A DNA stretch of 64,000 nucleotides from Posidonia oceanica (taxonomy: Eukaryota; Streptophyta; Magnoliopsida; Alismatales; Posidoniaceae): positions 7,133,001 to 7,197,000 of the forward strand of contig JAZBRS010000013.1 in the NCBI GenBank assembly GCA_037176725.1, given 5' to 3'. The notes under the pieces are model-generated. The model did not search any database. It was given only the letters and a program-made list of their open reading frames with translations, and was not told the origin of the DNA. Positions 43,371-54,665 of the stretch are shown one piece after another. The position numbers and the translations under genes were made by a program. Each line of letters starts with the position of its first letter. The stretch's first letter is position 1.

Positions 43371-44809
43371 TGTAGTAACCTTGAAAATCGACGCGTCCAT
43401 TCATGATGCCAAAGCTCGCGTGCACCGACCGATAGTAGGTCACTATTAGCGGGTGGATCCGAGGAAGGAAACTCGACTCGAAAACACCAAAAAAAGAAGG
43501 AAAAACAAAGATAAAGCAAATTCGGAGTTGCCACGTGGTCTATTAAATCGAGAGACAAGGAAAACTGGAGAAATGCATGAAGAACATGCAAAGGGATGTA
43601 ATGTTATGCAATGATATGACTCGTACCTAGGATGAGGGCATAATGGTCATTGCGTGCCAAGAGAAAGGATAAGGACTCCTGTTACGCACGGGGAAGGTGT
43701 TAGGTACCCTTGATACATCCGGAATCGGTCTTTCTAGGCTTTTCGCTCGCATATGCAGGAAGAGGCATGCTTTAAATGCCTAAATGCCATGAATGCTCAA
43801 TTACATGCACTAATGTATGCTCTAGGTGCTAAGATGTGTGTAGGGAATTAAACGTGCAATCTATGTACTCAACAGCGCTGCCAGTATTCTGAATCGGGCG
43901 TGCCCTGGTTTATAAGAACTCCAGACAGTAAGCATCACTGCCCTAAATGCAATGCAGGTGATAAATCAAAACGGCGAAGAAAATCATGCAATGCGAGGCG
44001 ACATGCAAAGGGAAACAAAACAGAAGCAGAAAGTCATGCAATGCAAAGGTGCGGCATGCAAAGGGAAGCAAAGCAAAGGCGATAAAGCCTAATCTACATG
44101 CTCGAGAAAACAGATCGAGAAACCAATGCATGCAATGCAAGTTATAAGGCAATAGAGGTCAGATTAGGGGTCTAAATGCAATATGCCCATGTATGCATGC
44201 AATGCAATGAGGTTCTACATGCAATGCAACCAATGATGCTGGGAAAAGTGCAAGGGGCAACATGCAACGCCATGCAAGTGCAATGCATGCAACAGTTCAA
44301 AAGATTGGACCTAAATGCAATAAAAAGAAACTATTGGACTTAAGTGCAATGTTATGAAAAAGATGCAATGCAATAGTTAAGGTGCAATGAGAACTAATGG
44401 TGCAACATGGTAGGCAAGCAGAGGCAAAATGCAACATTAGTTAAGTGAATGCACGCAACAGAAAAAGATAAGGACTAACATGCAATATAGGAAAACTGCA
44501 AGGTTTATGTGCAAGGTAGAACAATTATGAATGCATGCAACATTTGGACCTACATGCAATACAGGAAACATGCTAGACTTATATGCAATGCAAAAAATAA
44601 ACATGCAAGCATGCAACAGATTAAGATTAGGACTATCATGCAATTAAAAGAAACTCGTTGTATTAAATTGCAAAGCAATATAGACATGAAGGCATGCAAC
44701 AGTTTAAGATTTGGATTATCATGTATTTAAAATAAACTATTGTATTAAATTGCAGTGCAACGTGGTTGCTAAATAGAGTTAAATGAAAGATTAATGCATG
44801 CAGGACATA

Positions 44810-45670
44810 TATGCAAATAAATTAAAGTGTAGGGTGTAAATGTAATGCAATATAGTTTGAAAAATGCAATTAAATGACTTCTAGATGCAGGCAAGACCTA
44901 AATACAATTAAAATAAAGTGCTGGATTAAAATGCAATGCAATATAGTTTAAAAAATGCAATTAAATGACTTCTAGATGCAGGCAAGACCTAAATGCAATT
45001 AAAATAAAGTGCTGGATTAAAATGCAATGCAATCTAGTTTGAAAAATGCAATTAAATGACTTCTAGATGTAGACAGGACCTAAATGCAATTAAACTAAAG
45101 TGCTGGACTAAAATGCAATGCAATATAGTTAAAAAACAAAATTAAATGGCTGCTGGGCTTAAGTGCAAATAAAATAAAGTGCTGAACTTAAATGCAATGC
45201 AATAAAGTTAAAAAGCAAAATCAAATGGATGTTGGAACTAATACAGGACTCAAGTGCAAATAAAATAAAGTGTTGAACTTAAATGCAATACAATAAAATT
45301 AAAAAGCAAAATTAAATGGCTGTTGGAACTAATACAGGACTTAAGTGCAAATAAAATAAAGTGCTGAACTTAAATGCAATGCAATAAAGTTAAAAATCAA
45401 AATTAAATGACATGCTAAACTGATGCAAGACTTGAATGCAAATAAAATAAAGTATTGAACTTAAATGCAATGCAATAAAGTTAAAAATCAAAATTAAATG
45501 ACATGCTAAACTGATGCAGGACTTGAATGCAAATAAAATAAAGTACTGAACTTAATTGCAATGCAATAAAGTTAAAAATCAAAATTAAATGACATGCTAA
45601 ACTGATGCAGGACTTGAATGCAAATAACATAAAGTATTGAATTAAAATTCAATGTAATAAGGTCAAAAAA
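44810..45670 (-). repeat. About 90-bp tandem array in LTR of C
   Basis: Nine or so units around AAAGTGCTGAACTTAAATGC and AATGCAATAAAGTTAAAAA. The GTGCTG word recurs at 44919, 45009, 45100, 45180, 45271, 45361 and so on. Confidence 0.82.
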
Positions 45671-46984
45671 ACATAGCGTTAAATGAAACTAATAGCACAG
45701 TAACCATGGCCGCCGACGAGCCATCTGCCGGCGAAGGGGGTGGGCAGCCTACTGGAGGCTGCCTTCGACCCAGGCGACGGGGCGACGAGCTCGGCGGAGG
45801 TCCAGTGGAGCTCTACGGGCGAAGAGGCGGCGAGCTCGAGCGACGGCAGAGACGCAGCAGGTCGCCGGAGGAGCGCTGAAGGCTACCGGAGTTGAAGATG
45901 AAGATGCGATGCTGCGAACCAAAGGAGTTTTGGCCAAAAGGAAGGGCCTGGAAGCAAGGGGAGGAGATTCTGAGCGTGAGGGGAGCTTCGTTGGGCCGAG
46001 ACAATGCACAGGCCACTTCCCCGAAGTCGGAGGATCGCAACAAGCGTCACTCTGACCGTCGACGGTGTTGGAGGCCTCAGCAGGGCACGAGCGAGTTCCA
46101 GGTGGGTTCCTCAGCGTCTAGAGAAGGTGAGGAGCAATCCAGAGGAGCGGAGGCGGCTGATGCAGCGGCGCATAGTTTTGCCGGCGAATGTTGCTGGGGA
46201 AGAAGAAGAATCCAGCCAGCACGGGAAGGAGGAAAAGCGAAACAAAATGCACAGGAAAGAAGCGGAAAAGCAAGAGACGAACATGACAAAGCTTGGGGAT
46301 GGAACCGTTACCTGAGTGTGCACGCGGAGGAGGCTGCCGACCTCAGGTGGGTTCGGTCGGCGACGTCGCAAGCGGAGGAGGTGCTGGAGGCGGTGATAGC
46401 TGCTCGGCACGATTGGGTTGAGTTGCATGGCGTGCTCCGGAGCTCAGGGAGGAAATAGAATGCTCTTCTACCCCTCGGCTCTCTCTCTGGAAATTGGGTG
46501 GCTCTCTGCAAAAATCAAAATTCTCTTCCTCTCTCTCACAGTGTGGCTCTCTCTCTGGATGGTGGGATCTCCGATGGGTGCTAGAGTGGGGGAAGGACGG
46601 TGAGAGGCTGTGAGTGGATGGTGTGCTGTTGCGTGAATGGGTCTCAGTGTTTGAGGAAATGGGTTGCTGCTGCTGCGTGTGGGTGAATTGTGGTGAATTG
46701 CTGAAGCCAAAAAAAGACCCGTGAATTGAGGCAGCTGCTGTGGGTTTTGTTGCTGTGATCCCAAGTGGGAAGGAGTGGCAGGGATAAGGTTGCCGTCGCC
46801 TCCTCTGTCAGGCCGGCGAGGCGGTGAAGGGGTTCTGTGAGAGAGGCAAGTGGTGGAGGAGTAAGTGAGATGGGAGAGGAAGTAAATATGGGTTGAAGGC
46901 TGTGTTGAGGAGGCTTGAAGCTGCTGGAGGCTTTGTGTGGCAGTGGGGAGGAAGAAGGCAGGAGGCAGGTGTCACAGCAGCTGT

Positions 46985-47500
46985 GCGGGCCGTGGAGAAG
47001 AAAGAAAGAAAGGAAAAAAAGAAGGAAGGAGAGGAATGGGCCATGGGTTGAAGGTGTAGAGGAGAAAAAGGAAGGAGAAAAGAAAGAAAGAAGAAAAGAA
47101 AGGAAGGAGGAAAAAAAGAAAGGAGGAGAGAAAGTGGGCTGGGCTGGAGGAGAAGGTGAAGGAAAGAAAAGAAAAAAGAAAGAAAGAAAGAAAGAAAGAG
47201 AAGGAAGGAGAGGGAGTTGGGTTGGGCAGTAGGAGAAGGGAAGGAAAAAAAGAAAGAAAGAAAGAAAGAAAGGAAGAAGGAAGGAGAAGGAAAAGAAGAA
47301 AAAGAAGATGGGCTGGGCTTGGGCTGAAGAAGAGGAAAGAAAGAAAAAAAAAAGGAAGAAGGAAAGAAAGGAAGAGAGAAAGAAAGAAAGGAAGGAGAAA
47401 AAGAAAAAAAGAAGATGGGCTTGGGCTTGGTTTGAAGATAAAAGGGAAAAGAAAGAAGGGAAAGAAAGAAGAAAGGAAAGAAGAAATGGGCTTTGAGAGT
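46985..47500. repeat. GA-rich microsatellite tract
   Basis: Long runs of GAAA/GGAA units. The minus strand translates to Phe/Ser/Leu-rich frames of up to 300 residues, which are artefacts of composition. Confidence 0.85.
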
Positions 47501-48290
47501 GGATTTGGTTTGGAAAATAATGGGTTTGGTTGTGGGTTTTGGAGAAAACCACCAACACAGTTTGTCAAAAAATGGGGTGTCTACAGATGCCCCTCCTTGA
47601 GCAAGGTCAAGCGTAGCGAGACCGTGGCTCGGGGCTGACAAAACACCCAACCTGACGCCGATGAGAGACAGATGTTGCTGTTGGCGTGAGCCACTTATTC
47701 GGCAGATATACCGAAAATCGTGACTTGTTGCCGCAATGCGAATGCAAATGCAGATGCCATTGTAGATGCTAATGAAAAAACTGGTGTGCGATGTTAATGC
47801 TAATGTTGAACCAATATGCTAGTGTTCGTTGCGCTAAGCTCTGCTGAGAGAGGCACGGGTGATGCATGCGTGTGCAGATGCTGTGCTGATGCAAAGTGAT
47901 GCTAATGCAAGGCGACAAGTTGGCGGCTAGTCCAAACTTGCGCAAAAGGTGGCGTTGGACAAGACTAACGTACTTACTGTTCGGGTTGCCAATCCGAGGG
48001 AGGCAAAAGATAACTTGTCCTCGCCCGAGGAAGCAAGCGAACGGCTAGAGCTGTGCAAAGAGGGGCAGAATTCCGAGAATGCACGAGAGAAGAAGGGGGC
48101 ATCTCCCCCTGCTGAGTCGAAAAACAAGCAAGAAAAAAGGTGAGCAAGAAAAGGGCAACCTCTCCCCTGCCGAGAAAGAAAGCAAGAGAAAGGAGAGCAT
48201 CGCCTCTCCTGCTGAGAAAGCGAAAGCAAGCGGGACTCCGTTCATCCGGAGCGAAGTCATGCAAAGGCTTGTCCTCGCACGAGAAAGCTA

Positions 48291-49320
48291 GCGGGCTTGA
48301 CCTCGCACGAGGAAACAGGCAGGGGACTCCATGCGGATGGAGCCGAGCAAAGGCTTGTCCTCGCATGAGGAAGCAAGCAGGCCTGACCTCGCACGAGGAA
48401 ACAGGCAGGGGACTCCGTGCGGACGGAGCCGAGCAAAGGCTTGTCCTCACACGAGGAAGCAAGCGGGCTTGACCTCACACGAGGAAACAGGAAGGGGACT
48501 ACGTTCGCACTGAGCGAAGTCACGCAAAGGCTTGTCCTCGCACAAGGAAGCAAGCGGGCCTAATCCTCGCACGAGGAAACAGGCAGGGGACTCCGTTCGC
48601 ACTGAGTGGAGTCGTCAAAGGCTTGTCCTCGCACGAGGAAGCAAGCGAGCTTGACCTCGCACGAGGAAATAGGCAGGGGACTCCGTTCGCACTCAGCGGA
48701 GTCGCCAAAGGGGCTTGTCCCCGGCCGAGGAAGCAAGCGGGCCTGACCTCGCATGAGGAAACAGGCAGGGGACTCTGTTCGCATTGAGCGGAGTCGCGCA
48801 AAGGCTTTTCCTCGCATGAGGAAGCAAGCGGGCCTGACCTCGCACGAGGAAACAGGCAGGCCTGACCTCGCACGAGGAAACAGGTAGGCCTAACCTCGCA
48901 CGAGGAAACAGGCAGGGGACTTCGTTCGCACTGAGTGGAGTCACGCAAAGGCTTGTCCTCGCACGAGGAAGCAAGCGGGCCTGACCTCAACAGAAAGGCC
49001 TGACCTCGCATGAGGAAACAGGCAGGGGACTCCGTTCACATGGAGCCAGGATGTGCAAAGGCTTGTCCTCGGCCGAGGAAGCAGGCAGGCTTGATCGTTG
49101 CACGAGGAAACTGACAGGGGACTCCGTCCACACGGAGCTGCGCAAAGGCTTGTCCTCGCACGAGGAAGCAAGAGGGCCTGACCTTGCACGAGGAAACAGG
49201 CAGGGGGCTCTGTCCACACGGAGCCGAGCAAAAGCTTGTCCTCGCACGAGGAAGCAAGCGGGCTTGACCTCGCACGAGGAAACAGGTAGGGGACTCCGTC
49301 CGCATGGAGCGGAGTCGCGC
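48291..49320 (-). repeat. About 91-bp tandem array of C
   Basis: About 11 units of GGCTTGTCCTCGCACGAGGA, GCAAGCGGGCCTGACCTCGC, ACGAGGAAACAGGCAGGGGA and CTCCGTTCGCACTGAGCGGA. It is the inverted counterpart of B's array. Each unit has two CCTCG/CGAGG hairpins. Confidence 0.87.
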
Positions 49321-49417
49321 AAAGACCAACTGGTAAGTACACGGACTTACCAACCAAAAGAAAAGAGAGAAAAAAGGGGAGGATATCACAGGGCAGCAAA
49401 AAGATTCCCCTAGTATC

Positions 49418-49443
49418 AGGAATGATACCAGGGGGCAGCTGAA
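49418..49443 (-). other. Conserved hairpin of C
   Basis: Stems CCCTAGTATCA and TGATACCAGGG, loop GGAA, one A/C mismatch. Homologous to 34143-34168 in B. 49501-49525 holds the single-copy form of D's 48-bp unit. Confidence 0.7.
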
Positions 49444-49885
49444 GCACCCCTAGCATCGGAAAAACGGAGAACACGGACAAAACTGACGTGTTTGCCAAAT
49501 GAGTAGTTAGGGATACCAGCCCGGAGGAAGATCCGAGTGAGGGTGCTTGGAGGCCTTGCTTGATTTGACGATGCGGGTCTGTAGAGATTCTAGCATCTGG
49601 ATTGTTTACGGGGGGCTCTCCTGCAGCTCCCTTGTGCTGAGAGTCCTAGTTGCTGCTCCTAACTCTCTGAAGTGCTTGATGTGTTTCCTGCAGCATCCTG
49701 GCAGCAAGCCTGGCTAGAGGCCCCAAGGCTTGACAGGTAAGAACATATATGCATAAGGCTAGGCATGAAACACGAACAGATGGCACAAAACATCTTTACA
49801 TTGATTAAGCCCTGGTTACATGCCTATATCAGGCCAAACAAAATACAACATGACTTAGAACCGAATAAGCAACTACGCCAACACC

Positions 49886-51087
49886 CTAACTGGTTCGGGT
49901 CTTCTTTGATCTCCTGGAATCAGGGACTAGAGGTGCGCTAGGTGGGATCTCATTGATGGGCCAGAGTCCTTGCACCTTAGTCACATACTCAGGGGTGCAC
50001 CCTGAGCCTTTTGTAGCCGCGATGTCCGTTGACTGCACTCCATGCTGCATTAGGTTGGCAAGCTCTATTGTAGCAGCAGTTGAACTGAGAGGATAGGTCT
50101 GGAGAAGCCTAAGCACTGTGCTATCAACAAAGGCACCTTGCTGGAAGTCGAATTGCTGCATGACCCGGATAGGATGGTATTCCACACCCCGGTGAATCCT
50201 GGTAGCACAACTAGTCGCATGTCGCGGGCGCTGAAGAAGACAGTGAATGGCTCAGCCGTAGATGGGATGATACGCCAGGTTACTGCATCATTTGTTAGCT
50301 TTGACAACTTCTCGTATTCTTCCTGGACGCTATTGATAGTTTTGGCATGGCCGCTATTGCAGTATGTTTCAAAAGCATGCCTTTGGGGGCGCAGAATATC
50401 TATTTCTATGTGTCCGGCCAGCCAAATCTGTATGAGTGCTTCGCAGCCATGGAAGTGGCGGAAGTGGTGTGAGACGCGGTCCAGTTCATGGTAAGTCTTT
50501 GCCAGGACGATTGGTGCCAGCTCGATCTGCTAGGTCACCACAACAAGTGCAATCTCAGTAATCTCGATTGCAACCGTCATCCGGCCATGAGTGAAAATCA
50601 GCTCACATAGAAAATGGGTAACAAATCCCCGGAGCCACAACTCATCTCCGAGCTCAGCACGCATCTCAACAGTTTCATCAAAGTATACTAGGCGGAGCAT
50701 GGGTGTGAGCCCACTGGAGTAGATTAGTCTTTGCTGGCAGCCTTCAGTAGAGAGCCCAGACAGTTGGCTCAAGACTGCAATATGTTTGTCGCGCCTTATG
50801 AAAATAGTTGGCCCCATAAGCTTGGAGAAGCCGCTGATCCAGCGTACTTCTTCCAGCGTGGGCGTCAGCTCTGTTCTGCCGAAGCGGAAGACGTGGTGCG
50901 CCAGTTTCTAGAATCTTGCAGCAGCGCACAGAAGATGTCGGCTCACTTCAACATCAGCTGCCCTCAGAAGTTTAGACGGTATGCCCCACAGGCGCAACTT
51001 CTAGCGGTCATCTTCGCTGAGCTTGCCAATCCACTCTCGCAGGGTCTCGGAGCAATGCATCGGGGTCACCAGAGTAGGGAAACCCAT
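49886..51087 (-). pseudogene. DUF7745/plant mobile domain-like ORF of C
   Basis: Homologue of 32528-33715 in B. The start ATG at 51087 gives MGFPTLVTP as in B. Recognisable parts: FRFGRTELTPTLEE near 50870, MGPTIFIRRDKHIAVLSQLS at 50817, GFVTHFLCELIFTHGRM, and YHPIRVMQQFDFQQGAFVDS from 50180, ending SRRSKKTRTS with TAG at 49886. It is 1202 bp long, not a multiple of three, and frame changes separate the pieces. The TAG after the ARF motif is shared with B. At the second stop of B (33465) this copy still has Gln. Confidence 0.55.
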
Positions 51088-51646
51088 TGCGCAAGAGGGA
51101 GAATGCAGGCAGTTGGCACAGAATTTTTAAGTACCTGTCACCAAAGGCTGTGGTTCATTAGATCATATAGGCATATAAGCACTAGCTGTAAGGGAAGCAT
51201 ATTTCAAAGCTAGTAAGGCAGTTCAATCATGTTCAACAGCTAGCAATCAAGACTAAATACATTCGAGCCCAGGGGTTTCTCCTGCATGGGGCGAAGCTAC
51301 ACGAGAAAGAACAAGTGAGAGCCCTGGACCAGTGTGACTTGAAGGAAGTCAACCTGTGCTTGGTAGAAGTATTGTCTCAGAGTTGAGCTAAGTCTTGCAG
51401 AGCGGAAAGATAGAGGAAAAGTGGATGATTGATGCTATAGATATATGCATGATTTATGATTGATATGTATTGCCCTCAGCATATGGAGTGCTTAGCGCTT
51501 GCTGTAGAGGAAGAGAGTGGTCCCTGACTCACTGGACTCTACTCAAACTCCTAACTTGTTGGTGGCACTCCGGAAAGGGTGATGATTTTGTGCTTAGGTG
51601 GTGGTGTAGTGAGGACAGGCTCTATACCAAACTCTCAAGGACCTAC
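51088..51646 (-). other. Spacer of C between integrase side and DUF7745-like ORF
   Basis: Non-coding. It aligns with 31900-32527 of B up to ...CAAGGACCTAC at 51646, where similarity stops exactly at the D insertion. Confidence 0.6.
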
Positions 51647-54034
51647 TGTGACTGTCCTCGGGGGTCCCGACGACCTTAAGGGGGCGGATCGCTGCCAAAG
51701 AGCTTGCACGCGCCCCGATTGTCAGTTCGAAGGGATCATGGAATGGGTGAATCCGAGGGTGGATGCTCGACTCAGGGAAACACCGGAATAAGGAAAAAGT
51801 GTAAAAACGAGGGAAAAAACTAAAAGAAGGGAGTCACCATCTAGTCTATTAAATGCGAGAAGACGAGGAAAACCGAATAAGGAAAACAGAAGGAAAACAT
51901 GCAATACGATGCAAAGAAACATGAAATCCGACTCGAAAGGATGCGACATGAGGTCATTGCGGTCCAGAGAGAAGGATAAGGACTCTTGTTACGCATGGGG
52001 AAGGTATTAGGCACCCCCATGCGCCCGAGGAGTGGTCTTCCTTGGCCACTTCCGCTTTTGCATAGTCAATGTAGGCGAATCATGCTAGTTAATGTATGTT
52101 CAAGAAGCAAGATGCAAAGATGCAATGCTATGACAATTGAAAACATGCAGAATGCTGATAAGTGAGGAAAATGTGTTTTAAAACATGAAAGCTGGGCTCA
52201 GCCACGCTACCAGTGTTCTGAGATTAAACTGAGCATTCGCGCCACTAAAGCGCACTGGGATCATCTGCTGGGGGTGCCCGCTCAATCATTGCGCTGACAG
52301 TTCAAATGAACTCCAAGTAGTAATCATCATTGCTCTATGCATGCAATCGAAAATCAAAACATCGAAATCCATGCAAGGTGATGTAAATCGTGATAAACAG
52401 GGATGTAGGAACCAACAGAGGATGATAATGGATGAATAAACAGAGAAACAGGACTCTGCATACGGTCAACTTTGGTTCTGGTTGCGCGCTTGCAAGTCAC
52501 GCTGGATATAGACGCCTTATACACGCACCCAAAGGTAACGCGTATAAGATACGTTTGATCCTGTCGCTCACAGGATGCTTTTCCAGAGTTACGGAGAGAC
52601 CACAGATCTCAAAGTACAAATACTTGGCATACAAGGCATAAAACCAAGCAAACATATATTGGATGAACCAAAATAGGATGCAAGACAATCATAAAAGATT
52701 GCAAAAGACAAAAAGCAAATTGGTTGAGGAACTGTTTTGGTTCCGGGTTGCGCGTCGACAAGTTGTGCTAGATATTGACGTGTTATAGACGCGCCCAAAG
52801 GTAACACCGTATACTGACGCCAAATCAAGCCGCTTATCTTGTTCGCACCAAAAAACATAGAAGAGACCGCAGCCTCGTTGCACAATTAAACGATATGCAA
52901 GATTGAAAGCTATGAAGCGATGATCGACGAAGCTAAAGAAGATGATATAGCATCATAGTAAGCAAAGAAACAATAAAATGCGTGCATGTAATGGCCTCCC
53001 CACCCGACGGCTGCTTGCGGGAAAGAAATGGGTCACCGGCTATTGTCACGGCCGGAGACCCAATCCAGCTACGCTGTGAGCCTAGGTCAGAGGTTACGGA
53101 GATCAAAAGGGTCCTCTGGATGCAATGCAAGTGCAAAACAGGAAGGAAAACAAGCTGCTCGTCGACGGCAGTGGAGTAAAAAATCGGAAAACGACGATGA
53201 AAAGCAGTAATGCTAAAAGAAAACCACAGAGCATGTAATAGCTAATGCTACGCTAAGGGACGAAGGTGCTCACCTGTGGAGAGTTGGTGCGTGTTCTCGA
53301 TGGAAGACGACGGACTCTGGGAGGCTGGGTTGCAGAGGAATTCCAATGGGATGCAAGGATTCTGGGTGGTCTCAAGACAATCAGAAAGCTATCTCAAGGT
53401 AATCTTCAGGGGGTTTCAAGGGCTATCCAAGGGCAGTGGAAATGGAGGGATATGGACGTGTTTTATAGATGGTTTGCATGCATGGATGTCGTTGGTTCCA
53501 AACCAATGCAAATAGGTGGTTTGGATGCTTTGGAAGGTAGTGGAAGGGGTAGGATTGGCATTAGATTATGGTGCGAGGGCTGGATGTGAGTGGGTGCATA
53601 CTCAGATCCACCGAGGCCAATGGGAGGTGCGGATGCAATGGATTGTGGTGTGGAAAGGCAAAAGAAACCCTTCTGACAGTTTTACTGAAATAGAACATCG
53701 CGCCAGCAATACGCACCTGAATAGCGCGTCGCTTGTCTATGTTTGAGGTAGGCACTGGTTGATGCCGTCTTCTATAAATGTCGTGAGATGACGCTGTCTA
53801 AAGATGCTACGTTTGCATCAGAAGTCAGTAGCAGGATTCTGAGCTCATTCCAGGGTGTACCGGGCTATTGGTGGGCTTGGGCTTTGTTGTGAATTAGGTT
53901 TTGACGGGTTTGAGGTGTGAGGTGGCTTTTGGGATGGTTTGTTGGGATCTGGAGTGGGGTTAGGTCCACTACAATCGAGCCTGCTCCTCTAGAAGCATCC
54001 GCCGATGAATACCTGTAAAAATGGGGTGTCTACA
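51647..54034 (-). mobile_element. 3' LTR of element D
   Basis: 2388 bp. Minus strand from TGTAGACACCCC (54034) to GACAGTCACA (51647). Left flank is C sequence (candidate duplication CCTAC at 51642-51646); right flank is a polypurine-type internal end. Shared box at 51978-52018. Two diverged copies of a roughly 95-bp GGTTGCGCG...CCCAAAGGTAAC segment lie at 52462-52555 and 52727-52825. No gene. Confidence 0.78.
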
Positions 54035-54448
54035 GATGCCCCTCTGTGAGCGAGGTCACGGGAACCGAGACTGCTGCTCAGGGTTGACAATACACCCCGC
54101 CCGAGTTAAAACGATGCAATTGATGCTCATGCGAATGCTGATGCTGATGCTACATGATGCAATGAGTGGTGAGTTGACGAACTCAACACCGGATAATGGG
54201 GTTATCGGCCCAAGGAGTTGACGGACTCTTCAACGGATAGTTTGGGTCATCAGCCGAAGGAGAAAAATGTCGAACACGGTAACGGATGCCGTCCGAGCAG
54301 TTTGGGTTACCAGCCCACACTCAAGAAAAAGAGAAACGATACCGAGGTAGCTAAAAAAGATGCCCCTGGTAACGGGAAAGGGATGCCAGGGGCAAGCGAA
54401 ATGGTCCTGGCATCGAAAAGGCGGCAGACAGTGTAACGGGTGTCATCC
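54035..54448 (-). other. 3' end of D internal region with hairpin
   Basis: Polypurine-type end, then non-coding spacer. A hairpin at 54362-54393 (GCCCCTGGTA and TGCCAGGGGC) is homologous to those of B and C, as the shared flanking AAAAGATGCCCCT and TGGCATCG show. Confidence 0.6.
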
Positions 54449-54665
54449 GAGCAGTTAGGGCTGCCAGCCCAAGCAGACATTTAACGGTTGTCGACCGAGC
54501 ATTTAGGGTTGCCAGCCCGAGCAGACATTTTACAGCTGTCGACCGAGCAGTTAGGGCTGCCAGCCCAAGCAGACATTCAACGATTGTCGACTGAGCATTT
54601 AGGGCTACCAGTCTGAGCAGACATTTAACGGTTGTCGACCGAGCAGTTAGGGTTGCCAGCCCGAG
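54449..54665 (-). repeat. 48-bp tandem array of D
   Basis: Five copies with starts at 54449, 54497, 54545, 54593 and 54641, of the form GAGCAGTTAGGGCTGCCAGC, CCAAGCAGACATTTAACG, GTTGTCGACC. B and C have the core only once. Confidence 0.88.

Larger units (their letters stand above)
43371..47585 (-). mobile_element. 3' LTR of element C
   Basis: 4215 bp. On the minus strand it runs from TGTAGACACCCC (47585) to GGTTACTACA (43371). The right flank is a polypurine-type internal end (minus strand GGAGGGGCATC), so this is the 3' LTR. It contains a 90-bp array, a GC-rich block (45700-46470) and a GA-rich tract. No coding gene. Confidence 0.82.
47586..51646 (-). mobile_element. 3' internal region of element C
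   Basis: Collinear with the downstream region of B, inverted: spacer, DUF7745-like frame, hairpin, tandem array, polypurine end. C's gag-pol and 5' LTR are not seen; they lie beyond the D insertion at 51647. 47586-48290 is non-coding spacer with TGCAAATGC words. Confidence 0.78.

Noticed and set aside
46644..47650. ORFs of 304 and 280 codons rich in Phe, Ser and Leu on the minus strand
   Set aside because: They translate a GA-rich microsatellite in the LTR of C.
48291..49320. CRISPR-like direct repeats
   Set aside because: The units are adjacent and diverged with no unique spacers, and the context is a plant retrotransposon.
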